Shown: positions 34,429 through 42,854, numbered from the stretch's first letter. The stretch: 64,000 nucleotides of DNA from Aldehydirespirator sp965203635 (GCA_965203635.1 OZ241903.1:2914001-2978000); one strand, 5' to 3'. The notes: generated by a model not told the origin, from the sequence alone. Made by a program: numbers and translations.

Positions 34429-35160
34429 TCACAGGGTCGCAGCGGCCGCCTCGGTAGTGGTGGCCACGATGCGGCCCGGCCCCGGGTGGGCGCCGGCGAC
34501 GAACCAGGTGCTGCCGCTTCCGGCCAGCTGTGGCGTCATCCCGGTGGAATCGCCGAGCCGGTCGCGCCACGCCGCCAACTCCGGCACGACCCACAGCGCG
34601 GCGGCCTCCAGGTCGTTGCCGTTCTCGCTGGCGGGGCCGCCCAGCTCGTCCCACGCCGCGTACACGGCTGCGGTGTCGCATCCCACCGGCGCCAGCAGCA
34701 GGGTGTACTGCTCGCGGACGTAGGGCAGCGGATCGACGATCTCGCCGATGCCCCGCACCCGGGCCCGGCCGCCGGCGAGGCAGAACGCCACGTCCGCACC
34801 GATCGACGCCGCCGCTGCGGTGTCGCCGAACCCGGCCCAGCGCAGCACCGCGGCCGCATCGGCCGAGCCGCCCCCCAGCCCGGCCCCGACCGGGATCCGC
34901 TTGTGCACGGTGACCTGCGCCTGTTGGCCGCACAGCGCCAGGGCGCGCTCGACGAGGTTCTGCCCGGGCCGGGCCACTCCGTGCAACTCGTTCCCCGCCT
35001 CATCGAGCATCCGCAAGCCGGACTTGCCCGCCACGATCTCGAGCCGGTCGGAGAAGTCGAGTGTCACCATCTCGGCGTCAACGGTGTGATAGCCGTCCGG
35101 CCGCACGCCGGTGATCCGCAGACTGAGCGTCAGCTTGGCCGGCGCGAATGCCTCGATCAC
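34429..35160 (-). CDS. ispE: 4-diphosphocytidyl-2-C-methyl-D-erythritol kinase
   Basis: 243 residues, slightly short for IspE (about 280-310). APAKLTLSLRITGVRPDGYH is the N-terminal signature, and PVGAGLGGGSADAAAVL the GHMP ATP loop. It phosphorylates CDP-methylerythritol in the MEP isoprenoid route. The C-terminal part near AGSGSTWFV is compact. GTG 35160 is preceded by TAGCTT (35167-35172) at six bases. Gene order rsmA-ispE is typical. Confidence 0.93.
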   Translation of the reverse strand: MIEAFAPAKLTLSLRITGVRPDGYHTVDAEMVTLDFSDRLEIVAGKSGLRMLDEAGNELHGVARPGQNLVERALALCGQQAQVTVHKRIPVGAGLGGGSADAAAVLRWAGFGDTAAAASIGADVAFCLAGGRARVRGIGEIVDPLPYVREQYTLLLAPVGCDTAAVYAAWDELGGPASENGNDLEAAALWVVPELAAWRDRLGDSTGMTPQLAGSGSTWFVAGAHPGPGRIVATTTEAAAATL

Positions 35161-35188
35161 ACCGCGAAGCTACAGTCCACGGGTTGCG

Positions 35189-36052
35189 CTACGGCTGGGT
35201 CCGGGCCAGGTTGATCCACTGATCCAGGGTCAGCACCTCGGGACGGCTGGCAGGGTCCACTCCCGCGGCCGCAAAGCCGTAGGAGGTGACCAGCCCGGCC
35301 AGCGAGCGGCGCAGCATCTTGCGCCTCTGGCCGAACCCGGCCCGCACCAGCCGATTGAAGCGAACCTCGGACTTCGACGGCAAGGGCACAGCCCGCTCGC
35401 TCGGATGGCGCTCGATCTTGACCACCACCGACTCGACTCTGGGCCGGGGCCGGAAGACCGAGGCCGGGACCTTGGCCACCACCCGAGCCGTGCCCTGCCG
35501 CTCCACGAGAACGCTGGGGATGCCCCGGGCCCGTGATCCGGGCGGAGCGACGAGCCGCTCCCCCACCTCGCGCTGCACCATCACCACCATCACCGAAATG
35601 GCGGCCGCGTCGTGCAGCAGGTCGACGACCAGCCCGGTGGCGATGTTGTAGGGCAGGTTGGCCACCAGCATCCACCGGTCCGATCCCTCCAGAACGTCGT
35701 CGAGGTCCAGGGTCGCCGCGTCGCCCTCGACCACCTCGACACAATGCGCACCCGCCTCGGCCACAACCTCGCGCAGTGCCGCGGCGAGACCGGAGTCGAC
35801 CTCCACGGCCCGCACCGCGGCACCCGTCTCCGCCAGCGCCAGGGTGAGCGAGCCGAGCCCCGCACCGATCTCCAGCACCCGGTCTGCCGGGCCTGCTCCG
35901 CTGAGCCGGGCAATGCGCCGCACCGTGTTGGGATCGGCCACGAAGTTCTGGCCGAAGGACCGCCGCGGCGACACGCCGAAACGTTCCATGAGCGCCCTCA
36001 ACTCCGACTCGGTATGGGTCAGGAGGGAAGCCTCTTCTTGCAGGTCGGCCAA
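35189..36052 (-). CDS. rsmA: 16S rRNA A1518/A1519 N6-dimethyltransferase (KsgA)
   Basis: 287 residues. SFGQNFVADPNTVRRI, the SAM loop LEIGAGLGSLT and catalytic NLPYN are intact. The TTG at 36052 is kept because the N-terminal helix (LLTHTESELRALMERFG) resembles that of the mycobacterial homologue as recalled; it overlaps the rpf stop by 34 bases. ATG 35989, with a GAGGG ribosome site five bases upstream, is a good alternative (266 residues). Confidence 0.93.
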   Translation of the reverse strand: MADLQEEASLLTHTESELRALMERFGVSPRRSFGQNFVADPNTVRRIARLSGAGPADRVLEIGAGLGSLTLALAETGAAVRAVEVDSGLAAALREVVAEAGAHCVEVVEGDAATLDLDDVLEGSDRWMLVANLPYNIATGLVVDLLHDAAAISVMVVMVQREVGERLVAPPGSRARGIPSVLVERQGTARVVAKVPASVFRPRPRVESVVVKIERHPSERAVPLPSKSEVRFNRLVRAGFGQRRKMLRRSLAGLVTSYGFAAAGVDPASRPEVLTLDQWINLARTQP

Positions 36053-36666
36053 GGGTCCCAGCCGTTGATCTCGTAGAGCTGGTAGGCCATCTTGTCCTGA
36101 TCCGAGGGCGAAGCGTCTATGGGATCAACCCCGACCAGGTCCGGGTAGTGCATCCCTGCCACCCAGTCCCACGTACGGATCGAGAACTGGTAGGCGCCGC
36201 GGTACCGGCCGCTCTTGCTCACGGCCCGGTAGTTCTGGGTCGACTCGCACTCCCGCAGGGCATGCCACTGCTCTTCTGTGGTTCCCGCCGGTATCGGATG
36301 ATCGACGGCGCCGGCTTCGGTGGATGTGGTCGGCGGCTCGGTCGTCGTGGTCGTAGTCGTAGTCGTGGTTGTGGTCGTGGAGGTTGTAGTCGTGGTGGTG
36401 GTCGTCGTGGAGGTTGTGCTTCTGTTCGCGATGGCCAATTCCTCGGCCTTCCGGAGGGCCTCCTCCCGGGCCCGCCGGCGAGCCTCGGCCCACCGCTGCG
36501 CCCGGTTCTCGAAGTCCTCCACGTCGACGGTTTCGGTCGGCTCCGTTCCGGGGACATCCGTTGTCGAGGGCGGCTGGGCCGCCGCGGGCACGCCGGCGAG
36601 CACCAGCACGGCGAGGATGATCGTGCCGACCAGCCCCACCCGAACGCTCCGGTCGGGTGCGCCCAT
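36019..36666 (-). CDS. Rpf-like lytic transglycosylase with poly-threonine linker
   Basis: 215 residues. A signal peptide (about 9-30) precedes a charged helix (55-80) and an almost pure Thr stretch (about 84-109). A resuscitation-promoting-factor/transglycosylase domain (about 133-215) follows, with RECES catalytic Glu141, GRYRGAYQFS and TWDWVAG. It should cleave peptidoglycan outside the cell, the Thr linker spanning the wall. Unlike mycobacterial RpfB at the same locus it lacks DUF348/G5 domains. ATG 36666 lies one base after the tatD stop. Confidence 0.88.
   Translation of the reverse strand: MGAPDRSVRVGLVGTIILAVLVLAGVPAAAQPPSTTDVPGTEPTETVDVEDFENRAQRWAEARRRAREEALRKAEELAIANRSTTSTTTTTTTTTSTTTTTTTTTTTTTEPPTTSTEAGAVDHPIPAGTTEEQWHALRECESTQNYRAVSKSGRYRGAYQFSIRTWDWVAGMHYPDLVGVDPIDASPSDQDKMAYQLYEINGWDPWPTCKKRLPS
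36331..36420. repeat. GTC/GTA/GTG trinucleotide tract encoding poly-Thr
   Basis: On the plus strand the tract is almost only GTC, GTA, GTG and GTT triplets, which on the minus strand are ACN threonine codons in the rpf gene. Mixed codons rather than one pure triplet suggest selection on the protein or an old expansion. Boundaries are approximate. Confidence 0.75.
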
Positions 36667-36667
36667 C

Positions 36668-37435
36668 TCAGTCGACCTCCCGATCGAGCCCGTAGAACGA
36701 GCGGGTTGTCGCCCAGGTGGCCTGTTCCACATCGGCGACATCGAGGCCTTTCGCCTCAGCCACCGCCGCCCCCACGACGCCCACCAGGGCGGGTCGGTTC
36801 GGTTTGCCGCGGTGAGGCACGGGAGCCAGGTACGGGCTGTCGGTCTCGACCATCAGGCGGTCGAGCGGGCAGACCCGGGCGGCGTCGCGCACCTCGGAGG
36901 CCTTGGGGAAGGTCACGATCCCCGAGAACGACAGGACCGCGCCCCTGCGCAGGCACTCCTCTGCCTCCTCGGGTCCCCCGGTGAAGCAGTGCATCACCGT
37001 TCGCGACGGGATTCCCTCGCGGTCGAGCACGGCGAGCGTGTCGTCCCAGGCCGACCGGGAGTGGACCACCAGCGGCAAGTCCCTGCGGTTGGCCAGCTCC
37101 ACCTGGGCTGCGAAGACCTGGCGCTGAACGGGACGCGGCGAGTGGTCGTAGTGGTAGTCGAGCCCGGCCTCGCCCACAGCCACCACTTCAGGCCGCGCCA
37201 TCAGAGCCTCCAATCCGCCCATACCGCCGGAGGCCTCGTGGGGGTGCACGCCCGCAGTGGCCCACACCCCCTCGTGGGCTTCGGCAACCGAGATCGCTCG
37301 GCGGGAGTCTTCCACATCTGTGCCCACCGTGACGAGTGCGCCGACGTCTGCGGTGCGCGCCTCGGCGATCACCGGGCCCGCCGCCTCCCCGGCCGGGAGG
37401 TGGCAATGGTGATCGGCCCAGGCCACAGCAACCAC
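36668..37435 (-). CDS. tatD: TatD-family deoxyribonuclease
   Basis: 255 residues. Metal ligands are in ADHHCHL, GEAGLDYHYD, VVHSRSA, MHCFTG and VETDSPYLAP. TatD enzymes are metal-dependent 3'-5' DNases involved in repair. It lies between metG (6 bp) and rpf (1 bp), the conserved actinobacterial order, and starts with GTG. Confidence 0.93.
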   Translation of the reverse strand: MVAVAWADHHCHLPAGEAAGPVIAEARTADVGALVTVGTDVEDSRRAISVAEAHEGVWATAGVHPHEASGGMGGLEALMARPEVVAVGEAGLDYHYDHSPRPVQRQVFAAQVELANRRDLPLVVHSRSAWDDTLAVLDREGIPSRTVMHCFTGGPEEAEECLRRGAVLSFSGIVTFPKASEVRDAARVCPLDRLMVETDSPYLAPVPHRGKPNRPALVGVVGAAVAEAKGLDVADVEQATWATTRSFYGLDREVD

Positions 37436-37441
37436 GCTCCC

Positions 37442-39097
37442 TCAGGCCGGGTCCGCGCCGCCGGCGGCTAGATCGATGGCGTTCAGGTCCACCTTGGCGA
37501 ACAGGGGCTCGGGCTTGGGCACAGGAGTGCGGGGCGGCACGGCGGGGCGCTCCCAGCGCTCGACCCGGCCGAACAGGTCGTCGAGAGCTGCCGTCGAGAA
37601 CGGCAGGTACGGGGCCAGTCCCGTGCGCACTCCGGCCATCGCCTCGAGCGCGGTCACCAGCACCGCGGCGGCGCGGTCCGGATCCACGGAGGTCAGCTTC
37701 CACGGCTCGTTCGAGTTGAGGTAGGCGTTCACCCTGGATGCTGCCTCCATGGCGCAGCGGAGCCCGGCCCGCAGCTCCACCCGCTCGATGCAGTCGGCCT
37801 CGTCGCGAAGGGCGTCGTCGGCGGCCGACAGAAGGGCGGTGTCGGAGGAGTGCCGATCTTTGACCTCCGGGACCACGCCCCCCAGCGCCGACTGGGCCAA
37901 CGACAGCACCCGGTTCACGAGGTTGCCCCAAGTGGCGACCAGCTCGTCGTTGATCCGCCGGGCGATCTCCTCGATGGAGACCTCGGTGTCGGCGTGCTCG
38001 GGCAGGGCCGCGGCGAGGGCGTAGCGCAGAGCGTCGGGCTCGAAGAGGCGGAGACCCTCGCCGATGGCCAGGCCGACGCCCCTGCCGGCGGCCATCTTCG
38101 CCCCGGAGAAGGTCACGTACTGGTTGGCGGGCACGTTGTCGGGCAGGTGCAGGCCGCCGTAGCCCATCAGCTGCGCGGGCCAGAGCATGGCGTGGAACGG
38201 GATGTTGTCCTTCCCGACGAAGTAGAGGTGGCGGGACTCGTCGTTGTGCCACCAGCGCTTCCAGGCGTCGGGATCGCCGTTGCGGGCCGCCCATTCCTTG
38301 GACGCCGACAGGTAGCCGATCACCGCGTCGTACCAGACGTAGATGCGCTTCCCCTCGCCCAGGTCGTCGACAGGAAGCTCGACCCCCCAGTCCAGGTCCC
38401 GGGTTATGGCCCGGTCCTGCAGTCCCTCGTTGGTCCAGCCGAAGGACGAGTTGAGGACGTGAGGCCTCCATCCCTGGCGGGTCTTGAGCCAGCCGGCGAC
38501 CTTCTCAGTGAAATCCGAGTAGCGGTAGTAGAAGTGCTCGGTGGACCGCAGTTCGGGCACGGCCCCGCTGATCTTGGAACGGGGCTCGATCAGATCGGTG
38601 GCGTCCAGGGTGGTGCCGCAGTGCTCGCACTGGTCGCCGCGGGCCGCCCCGTAGCCGCAGCGCGGGCAGGTGCCCTCGATGTAGCGGTCGGGCAGGAAGC
38701 GCTCGCCGACGGGGTCGTAGAACTGCTCGGACACCCGCTTGTCGATATGGCCGTTCTTCAGCTGGACCAGGAACATGTCCTGGGTGACCTCGGCATGGTT
38801 GCGAGTGCCGGTGGTGGTGTAGAGGTCCCACGAGATGCCGAGCATCTCCCACTGGTCGCAGAACTCGGAGTGGTAGCGCTCGACGATCTCCGATGGCGTC
38901 ACACCCTCGGCGTCGGCCCGCACAGTGATCGGCGTGCCGTGCACGTCGGACCCGCTGACCATGAGAACGTCGTTGCCGGCAAGCCGCTGGTAGCGGGCGT
39001 AGATGTCCGCTGGCAGGTAGGCCCCAGCGAGGTGGCCGAGATGTCGACTCCCGGACGCGTAGGGCCACGCCACCGCGACCAGTACCGGCACCGCCAT
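37442..39097 (-). CDS. metG: Methionyl-tRNA synthetase, degenerate KMSKS loop
   Basis: 551 residues, short form without a C-terminal tRNA-binding domain. The HIGH motif reads HLGHL, and a four-Cys knuckle (CPRC...CEHC, about 140-160) and ELRSTEHFYY follow. The KMSKS position reads GAKMAAGRG, keeping K-M but losing both Ser and second Lys. ATG 39097 is chosen because GATAAT (39108-39113) ends ten bases before it and overlaps the alternative ATG 39109. Heads metG-tatD-rpf-rsmA-ispE. Confidence 0.93.
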   Translation of the reverse strand: MAVPVLVAVAWPYASGSRHLGHLAGAYLPADIYARYQRLAGNDVLMVSGSDVHGTPITVRADAEGVTPSEIVERYHSEFCDQWEMLGISWDLYTTTGTRNHAEVTQDMFLVQLKNGHIDKRVSEQFYDPVGERFLPDRYIEGTCPRCGYGAARGDQCEHCGTTLDATDLIEPRSKISGAVPELRSTEHFYYRYSDFTEKVAGWLKTRQGWRPHVLNSSFGWTNEGLQDRAITRDLDWGVELPVDDLGEGKRIYVWYDAVIGYLSASKEWAARNGDPDAWKRWWHNDESRHLYFVGKDNIPFHAMLWPAQLMGYGGLHLPDNVPANQYVTFSGAKMAAGRGVGLAIGEGLRLFEPDALRYALAAALPEHADTEVSIEEIARRINDELVATWGNLVNRVLSLAQSALGGVVPEVKDRHSSDTALLSAADDALRDEADCIERVELRAGLRCAMEAASRVNAYLNSNEPWKLTSVDPDRAAAVLVTALEAMAGVRTGLAPYLPFSTAALDDLFGRVERWERPAVPPRTPVPKPEPLFAKVDLNAIDLAAGGADPA

Positions 39098-39107
39098 GGC
39101 GGGCCAC

Positions 39108-39126
39108 ATTATCCCCAGATATCTGG
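39108..39126 (-). promoter_or_regulatory. metG -10 and adjoining 12-bp palindrome
   Basis: GATAAT (minus strand of 39108-39113) is the -10. A perfect palindrome CCAGATATCTGG (39115-39126) lies just upstream, inside the -35/-10 spacer, where a repressor could act. Predicted transcription starts at or next to the ATG. Confidence 0.5.
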
Positions 39127-39163
39127 ATCTTCCCCAGCCGGAGCAGCGATGAGGCCGGGCGGA

Positions 39164-40021
39164 TCAAGTCATCAGGTTGTAGACACGGCGGCGCGAGGCT
39201 CCGTGGGCGGCCGCGGCCGCAGCCACGGCGTCCCGACGGCTCATCCCGCCGGCGACCAGGGCCTGCGCGGCGGCCAGCAACTCCTCGTCCGTAGTCGATG
39301 GATGTTCCTCGGCGGCTCCCGCGACCACGATCACCACCTCTCCCTTCACCGGGCCGGAAGCCCATTCGCACAACTCGGCGAGACTGCCCCTCACGACCTC
39401 CTCGTGAAGTTTGGTGAGCTCGCGGGCGACAACTCCCTCGCGGGACGGTCCGCACGCCCCGGCCAGGTCCTCCAGGCAGGACCGCAGGCGGTGCGGCGAC
39501 TCGTACACCACGGTGGTGCGCCGCTCCCGCGCGATCTGCTCCAGGCGCTCGGCCCGGGCCTTGCCCTTGCGGGGCAGGAACCCCTCGAAGCAGAACCGGC
39601 CCGCAGGAAGCCCGCTCACCGCCAGAGCAGCCACGCCGGCCGAAGGACCGGGCACCACGGTCACGGTGTGGCCGGCCGCTGCGCACGCAGCCACCAGCCG
39701 GCCCCCGGGATCGGTCACCGCGGGCATGCCCGCATCGGTCACCACGGCCACCGTCGCTCCCGCCGCCAGCAGCTCGCACACGCCACCTATCGCCTCGGCC
39801 TCGGTGTGCTCGTCGACGCGCCGGAGTCGCGCCCCGCTCACCCCCGCGTGCTCGAGCAGCCGACCCGTGCGCCGCGTGTCCTCGCAGCACACCAGATCGG
39901 CAGCCTCCAGAGCCTCCACCGCCCTCGGGCCGAGATCGCCGAGGTTGCCGATCGGCGTGCCGACCAACACCAGCGAGCCGCCCGGTGCCGGAGGCGCAGC
40001 TTGGGGCGGAGGACCGCTCAC
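39164..40021 (-). CDS. rsmI: 16S rRNA C1402 2'-O-methyltransferase
   Basis: 285 residues of the SAM-dependent tetrapyrrole-methylase fold. LVLVGTPIGNLGDL, CEDTRRT, VTDAGMPAVTDPG and VPGPSAGVAAL are the RsmI signatures. GTG 40021 overlaps the DUF192 stop (GTGA). It is divergently placed from nothing nearby and lies on the same strand as metG, 66 bp upstream of it. Confidence 0.93.
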   Translation of the reverse strand: MSGPPPQAAPPAPGGSLVLVGTPIGNLGDLGPRAVEALEAADLVCCEDTRRTGRLLEHAGVSGARLRRVDEHTEAEAIGGVCELLAAGATVAVVTDAGMPAVTDPGGRLVAACAAAGHTVTVVPGPSAGVAALAVSGLPAGRFCFEGFLPRKGKARAERLEQIARERRTTVVYESPHRLRSCLEDLAGACGPSREGVVARELTKLHEEVVRGSLAELCEWASGPVKGEVVIVVAGAAEEHPSTTDEELLAAAQALVAGGMSRRDAVAAAAAAHGASRRRVYNLMT

Positions 40022-40347
40022 CGCCGGATCTCGAGCTCCACGCCTGGGGCCACCCCCCAGCGCCGGAAGCTGCCCGCCTCGGCCTCGATGACCGAACTGG
40101 CCCGCCACACCGGGCACCCGACCCGGTTGACCCGCATCGTGGTCACCCTCAACACCCGCATGTCGCCGTCACAGTGGGCTACGTCGATGGGGAAGCGCAA
40201 GCCGACCGTGTGCACCGAGCGGGTCCGTTCCAGCAGCAGGGCTCCCTCGATCCCGTCCCTTCCGAGAAGACCTCGGCGACGGTCGCGCCGGCTGGAGGCG
40301 ATCTCCAGCGACGCCACCACCCGGTCCTCGACCATCAGCCAGGCCAT
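40018..40347 (-). CDS. DUF192 protein
   Basis: 109 residues, the whole DUF192 beta-rich domain (RRGLLGRD, HTVGLRFPIDVAHCD, VIEAEAGSFRRWGVAPG). Function of the family is unsettled. No signal peptide is visible, unlike many members. TAGATT (40356-40361) ends eight bases before the ATG, suggesting a leaderless DUF192-rsmI transcript. Confidence 0.85.
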   Translation of the reverse strand: MAWLMVEDRVVASLEIASSRRDRRRGLLGRDGIEGALLLERTRSVHTVGLRFPIDVAHCDGDMRVLRVTTMRVNRVGCPVWRASSVIEAEAGSFRRWGVAPGVELEIRR

Positions 40348-40384
40348 GGCCTGAGAATCTAGTTCCGGGGACCCCCCGGCCGGC

Positions 40385-41305
40385 TCAATCCTGGTGGCGC
40401 GACCAGCGCTCGGCGCGGCGCTCCAGCATGAGCCGACCGACCCGGCCGATCCGGTCGATCAGCTTCATGAGCCTCTCCCGGGCCGCCTCGGCCACCCCCG
40501 AGAGGCCGGCGAGGCTCGGGAGGTTCCAGTCGCGCATCACGACCGGCTGCAGGATCTGGTCATGATGGATGGCCAAGTCGTAGATGCCGGCCTCAGCAAT
40601 CGTGCGGGCGTGAGCATCGAAGTCGGTGATGCCCACACCGGGCATCGCGAAGCCCTTCACCTGGTTGGCGATGGCCACCACGGCTCGGGACGGCTCCACC
40701 TTGAGCGCGGCGGCCATCGCATCGCGATAGAAGAGGAAATGGAGGTTCTCGTCGAAGGACACCCGGCGCATGATGGCCTTGCCGGCCGGATCGTCGATGT
40801 GTCGGCCCGTGTTGAAGTGCGAGATGCGGGTCGCCAACTCCTGGAGGGCCACGTAGGCGAGGCCCTCCAAGGCATTGGGCGGCTCGGGAACCCGCCCGCA
40901 CTGCACCTGGGCCATGCGCGCCCTCTCGAGATTGACGGGATCCACCGACCGGGTGACGGCAAGGTAGTCGTGGATCACCTGCCCGTGACGGCCCTCCTCG
41001 GCCGTCCAGCGCCGCACCCAATGGCCCCAAGCACCGTCGCGGCCGAACATGCGCTCGACATCCCGGAAGTAGTAGGGCAGGTTGTCCTCGGTCAGGACGT
41101 TGACGAACAGCGCGCTGCGGGCCTCGGCGCTCAGCCCGGCCTCCTCGGGGTCCCATTCGTAGTCGGCAGGAAAGTCCTCGCCCCTGCTCCAGGGCACGAG
41201 CGCGTGGGGATGCCACTCCTTGGTCTGCCGCAGGTGCCGCTCGAAGAGCCTCTCCACGCTGGGCTCGAGTTCGGCCAGAAGCCGCTGATCGGTGTCGACA
41301 TGCAT
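40385..41305 (-). CDS. Acyl-ACP desaturase (diiron, FA_desaturase_2)
   Basis: 306 residues of ferritin-like fold. Iron ligands lie in TEDNLPYY, AEEGRHGQV, LQELATRISH and DENLHFLFYRD, that is two E-x2-H pairs plus extra carboxylates, as in plant stearoyl-ACP desaturase and mycobacterial DesA2. It should introduce a double bond in acyl-ACP. TAGCCT (41312-41317) ends six bases before the ATG. The upstream gap holds repeat copy A. Confidence 0.88.
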   Translation of the reverse strand: MHVDTDQRLLAELEPSVERLFERHLRQTKEWHPHALVPWSRGEDFPADYEWDPEEAGLSAEARSALFVNVLTEDNLPYYFRDVERMFGRDGAWGHWVRRWTAEEGRHGQVIHDYLAVTRSVDPVNLERARMAQVQCGRVPEPPNALEGLAYVALQELATRISHFNTGRHIDDPAGKAIMRRVSFDENLHFLFYRDAMAAALKVEPSRAVVAIANQVKGFAMPGVGITDFDAHARTIAEAGIYDLAIHHDQILQPVVMRDWNLPSLAGLSGVAEAARERLMKLIDRIGRVGRLMLERRAERWSRHQD

Positions 41306-41352
41306 TGACGCAGGCTAACGCACCGTCCCCCGGCGCGTCATAGGGCGTGGGG

Positions 41353-41445
41353 TGTCTCCCGCTCTTGTTCGCTTCGCTCACGGGCCGCTCGGGCCACGGC
41401 CTCGCCCGTATGGAGCAGATTCGCTCGCCTACCCGCTCGGCCTCT
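41353..41445 (-). repeat. Dispersed GC-rich element, intergenic copy A
   Basis: Fills most of the gap between ychF and the desaturase. Going along the minus strand, the end module AGAGGCCGAGCGGGTAGGCG (41427-41446) touches the ychF stop. After about 20 unrelated bases comes the core (about 41353-41406), with GGGCCGCTCGGGCC and TTGTTCGCTTCGCTCACG on the plus strand. The same two modules occur at 51916-52014; the core alone is inside nrdJ. Confidence 0.85.
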
Positions 41446-42517
41446 ACACGTTGAACTTGAACTCCATCACGTCGCCGTCGGCCACCCGGTAGTCCTTGCC
41501 CTCCGACCGCACCAGGCCCTGATCCCGAGCCGCGACCCAGGAACCGGCCTCCAGCAGCTTGTCACACGAGATCGTGTCGGCCCGGATGAAGCCGCGCCGG
41601 AAGTCGGAATGGACCGCGCCCGCGCACTCCACCGCCGACGCCCCGGCCCTGAAGGTCCAGGCCCGGCTCTCCTTGGGGCCGGTGGTCAGGAAGGTCCGCA
41701 GCCCCAGCATCCGGTAGGCCACGGTCAGGAACCGGTCCAGAGCGCCGCTGCCGAGGCCCAGTGCAGCCAGCATGCCAGGCCGCTCCGACTCGTCGAGCTG
41801 CGCGGCCTCGGCCTCGAGTTGCACGCACACCGCCATCACCTCGGCCTCGCCCAGTTCGACCCGCACCGGCTCCGCCAGGTCCTCCGCGGCGTCGATCTGG
41901 TCCTCCCCGATGTTCACCACGGCCAGCACCGGCTTGTTGGTGAGGAGGAAGAACGGGCGGAGTCCGGCCCTGGCATCGCCGTGGAAACCCGCCCGGTACA
42001 GCGGTACGCCGTCCTCGAGAACCCTGATCGCCCGCTCCAGCAGGTCCTGATCGGCCCGCAGCGACCGATCGCCCTTGGCGGCTCGAGCGAGCTTGTCGAG
42101 CTGGCGGGTGGCGCTGTCGAGATCGGCCAGAGCCAGCTCGGTCTCGAGCACCCGGAGGCTGTTGAGCGGATCGTCGTCTCCTCCGACGTCGGGATCGGTG
42201 AAGGCCCGCAGGACGTAGACGATCGCGTCGGTGTCGCGGACATGGCCCAGGAAGGCGTTGCCCAATCCCTCGCCCCGGTTCGAGCCCGCCACCAGGCCGC
42301 CGATGTCGGTGAACTGCACCGAGGCATGCACCGTGCGGCGGCTGCTGCTCATGGCCGCCAGCTTCGGCAGCCGGGCGTCGGGAACCCTGGCCACCCCCAC
42401 ATTGGCCGACTTCGTGGAGAAGGCATGCCGGGCCGCGACCGCGTCGCCGCCGGCCAGAGCGTTGTGCAGCGAGGTCTTACCCGAATTGGGTAAGCCGACG
42501 AATCCGAATCGCTCCAA
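41444..42517 (-). CDS. ychF: Ribosome-binding ATPase YchF/Ola1
   Basis: 357 residues. P-loop GLPNSGKTSLHNA with a relaxed G4 as in ATP-specific Ola1, switch FTDIGGLVAGSNRGEGLGN, and a C-terminal TGS domain (GAVHSDFRRGFIRADTIS in part). It binds ribosomes and is linked to translation and stress. It lies 6 bp after the bL37 gene, so both share a transcript. The stop adjoins repeat copy A. Confidence 0.95.
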   Translation of the reverse strand: MERFGFVGLPNSGKTSLHNALAGGDAVAARHAFSTKSANVGVARVPDARLPKLAAMSSSRRTVHASVQFTDIGGLVAGSNRGEGLGNAFLGHVRDTDAIVYVLRAFTDPDVGGDDDPLNSLRVLETELALADLDSATRQLDKLARAAKGDRSLRADQDLLERAIRVLEDGVPLYRAGFHGDARAGLRPFFLLTNKPVLAVVNIGEDQIDAAEDLAEPVRVELGEAEVMAVCVQLEAEAAQLDESERPGMLAALGLGSGALDRFLTVAYRMLGLRTFLTTGPKESRAWTFRAGASAVECAGAVHSDFRRGFIRADTISCDKLLEAGSWVAARDQGLVRSEGKDYRVADGDVMEFKFNV

Positions 42518-42523
42518 TTGCGG

Positions 42524-42613
42524 CTAGCTGTTGCGGCCGGCGTTGGGCTTGCGGCCGTGGTTCGCCTTGGATCGGCGAGCCTTGGCGCGGCGCTTGCTCG
42601 TGCGCTTGGACAT
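42524..42613 (-). CDS. Mini ribosomal protein bL37
   Basis: 29 residues, Lys/Arg-rich, with the core SKANHGRKPNA that closely matches actinobacterial bL37 of the large subunit as recalled from mycobacterial ribosome structures. Missed by length-limited callers. TAGCGT (minus of 42622-42627) ends eight bases before the ATG, so the bL37-ychF mRNA is probably leaderless. Confidence 0.85.
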   Translation of the reverse strand: MSKRTSKRRAKARRSKANHGRKPNAGRNS

Positions 42614-42621
42614 GGCTGATC

Positions 42622-42681
42622 ACGCTACCGCCGGACCTCGCCGAACCCGCCCGACCCCCGGGGCAGTGCGACCGGTAGCGT
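42622..42681. promoter_or_regulatory. Mirror-image divergent promoters
   Basis: CGCTACCG (42623-42630) and CGGTAGCG (42673-42680) form an inverted repeat 42 bp apart. Each holds a TAGCGT -10 that ends eight bases before an ATG: bL37 on the minus strand and the small gene at 42690 on the plus strand. Confidence 0.55.
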
Positions 42682-42689
42682 CAGGAACC

Positions 42690-42854
42690 ATGCAGCCCTC
42701 CGCGGCGCTGTCGCTCGCCGTTCACTACCTCGACCGCGAGCCGGCCCCCAGCGCGAAGGTGCGGGCGTGCCAGCGGGCGCTGCAGATCGCCGAGACTCTG
42801 GGCGAATCCGAACTGGCGGCGCGGGCCGCAGCCGGCCCATCGACGACATCGTGA
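42690..42854 (+). CDS. Small hypothetical protein, possibly frameshifted
   Basis: 54 residues, helical, with a TPR-like RACQRALQIAETLGESELAARAAAG. The frame ends TTS after this. Another frame continues protein-like as PIDDIVNTWPVETLLEWTG to a stop at 42925, so one base change may split a protein of about 78 residues. A TAGCGT -10 and AGGAA lie before the ATG. Not recognised. Confidence 0.5.
   Translation: MQPSAALSLAVHYLDREPAPSAKVRACQRALQIAETLGESELAARAAAGPSTTS

Noticed and set aside
37850..40354. 834-codon plus-strand frame across metG and rsmI
   Set aside because: Crosses two clearly coding minus-strand genes and has a repetitive His/Gly/Arg composition.
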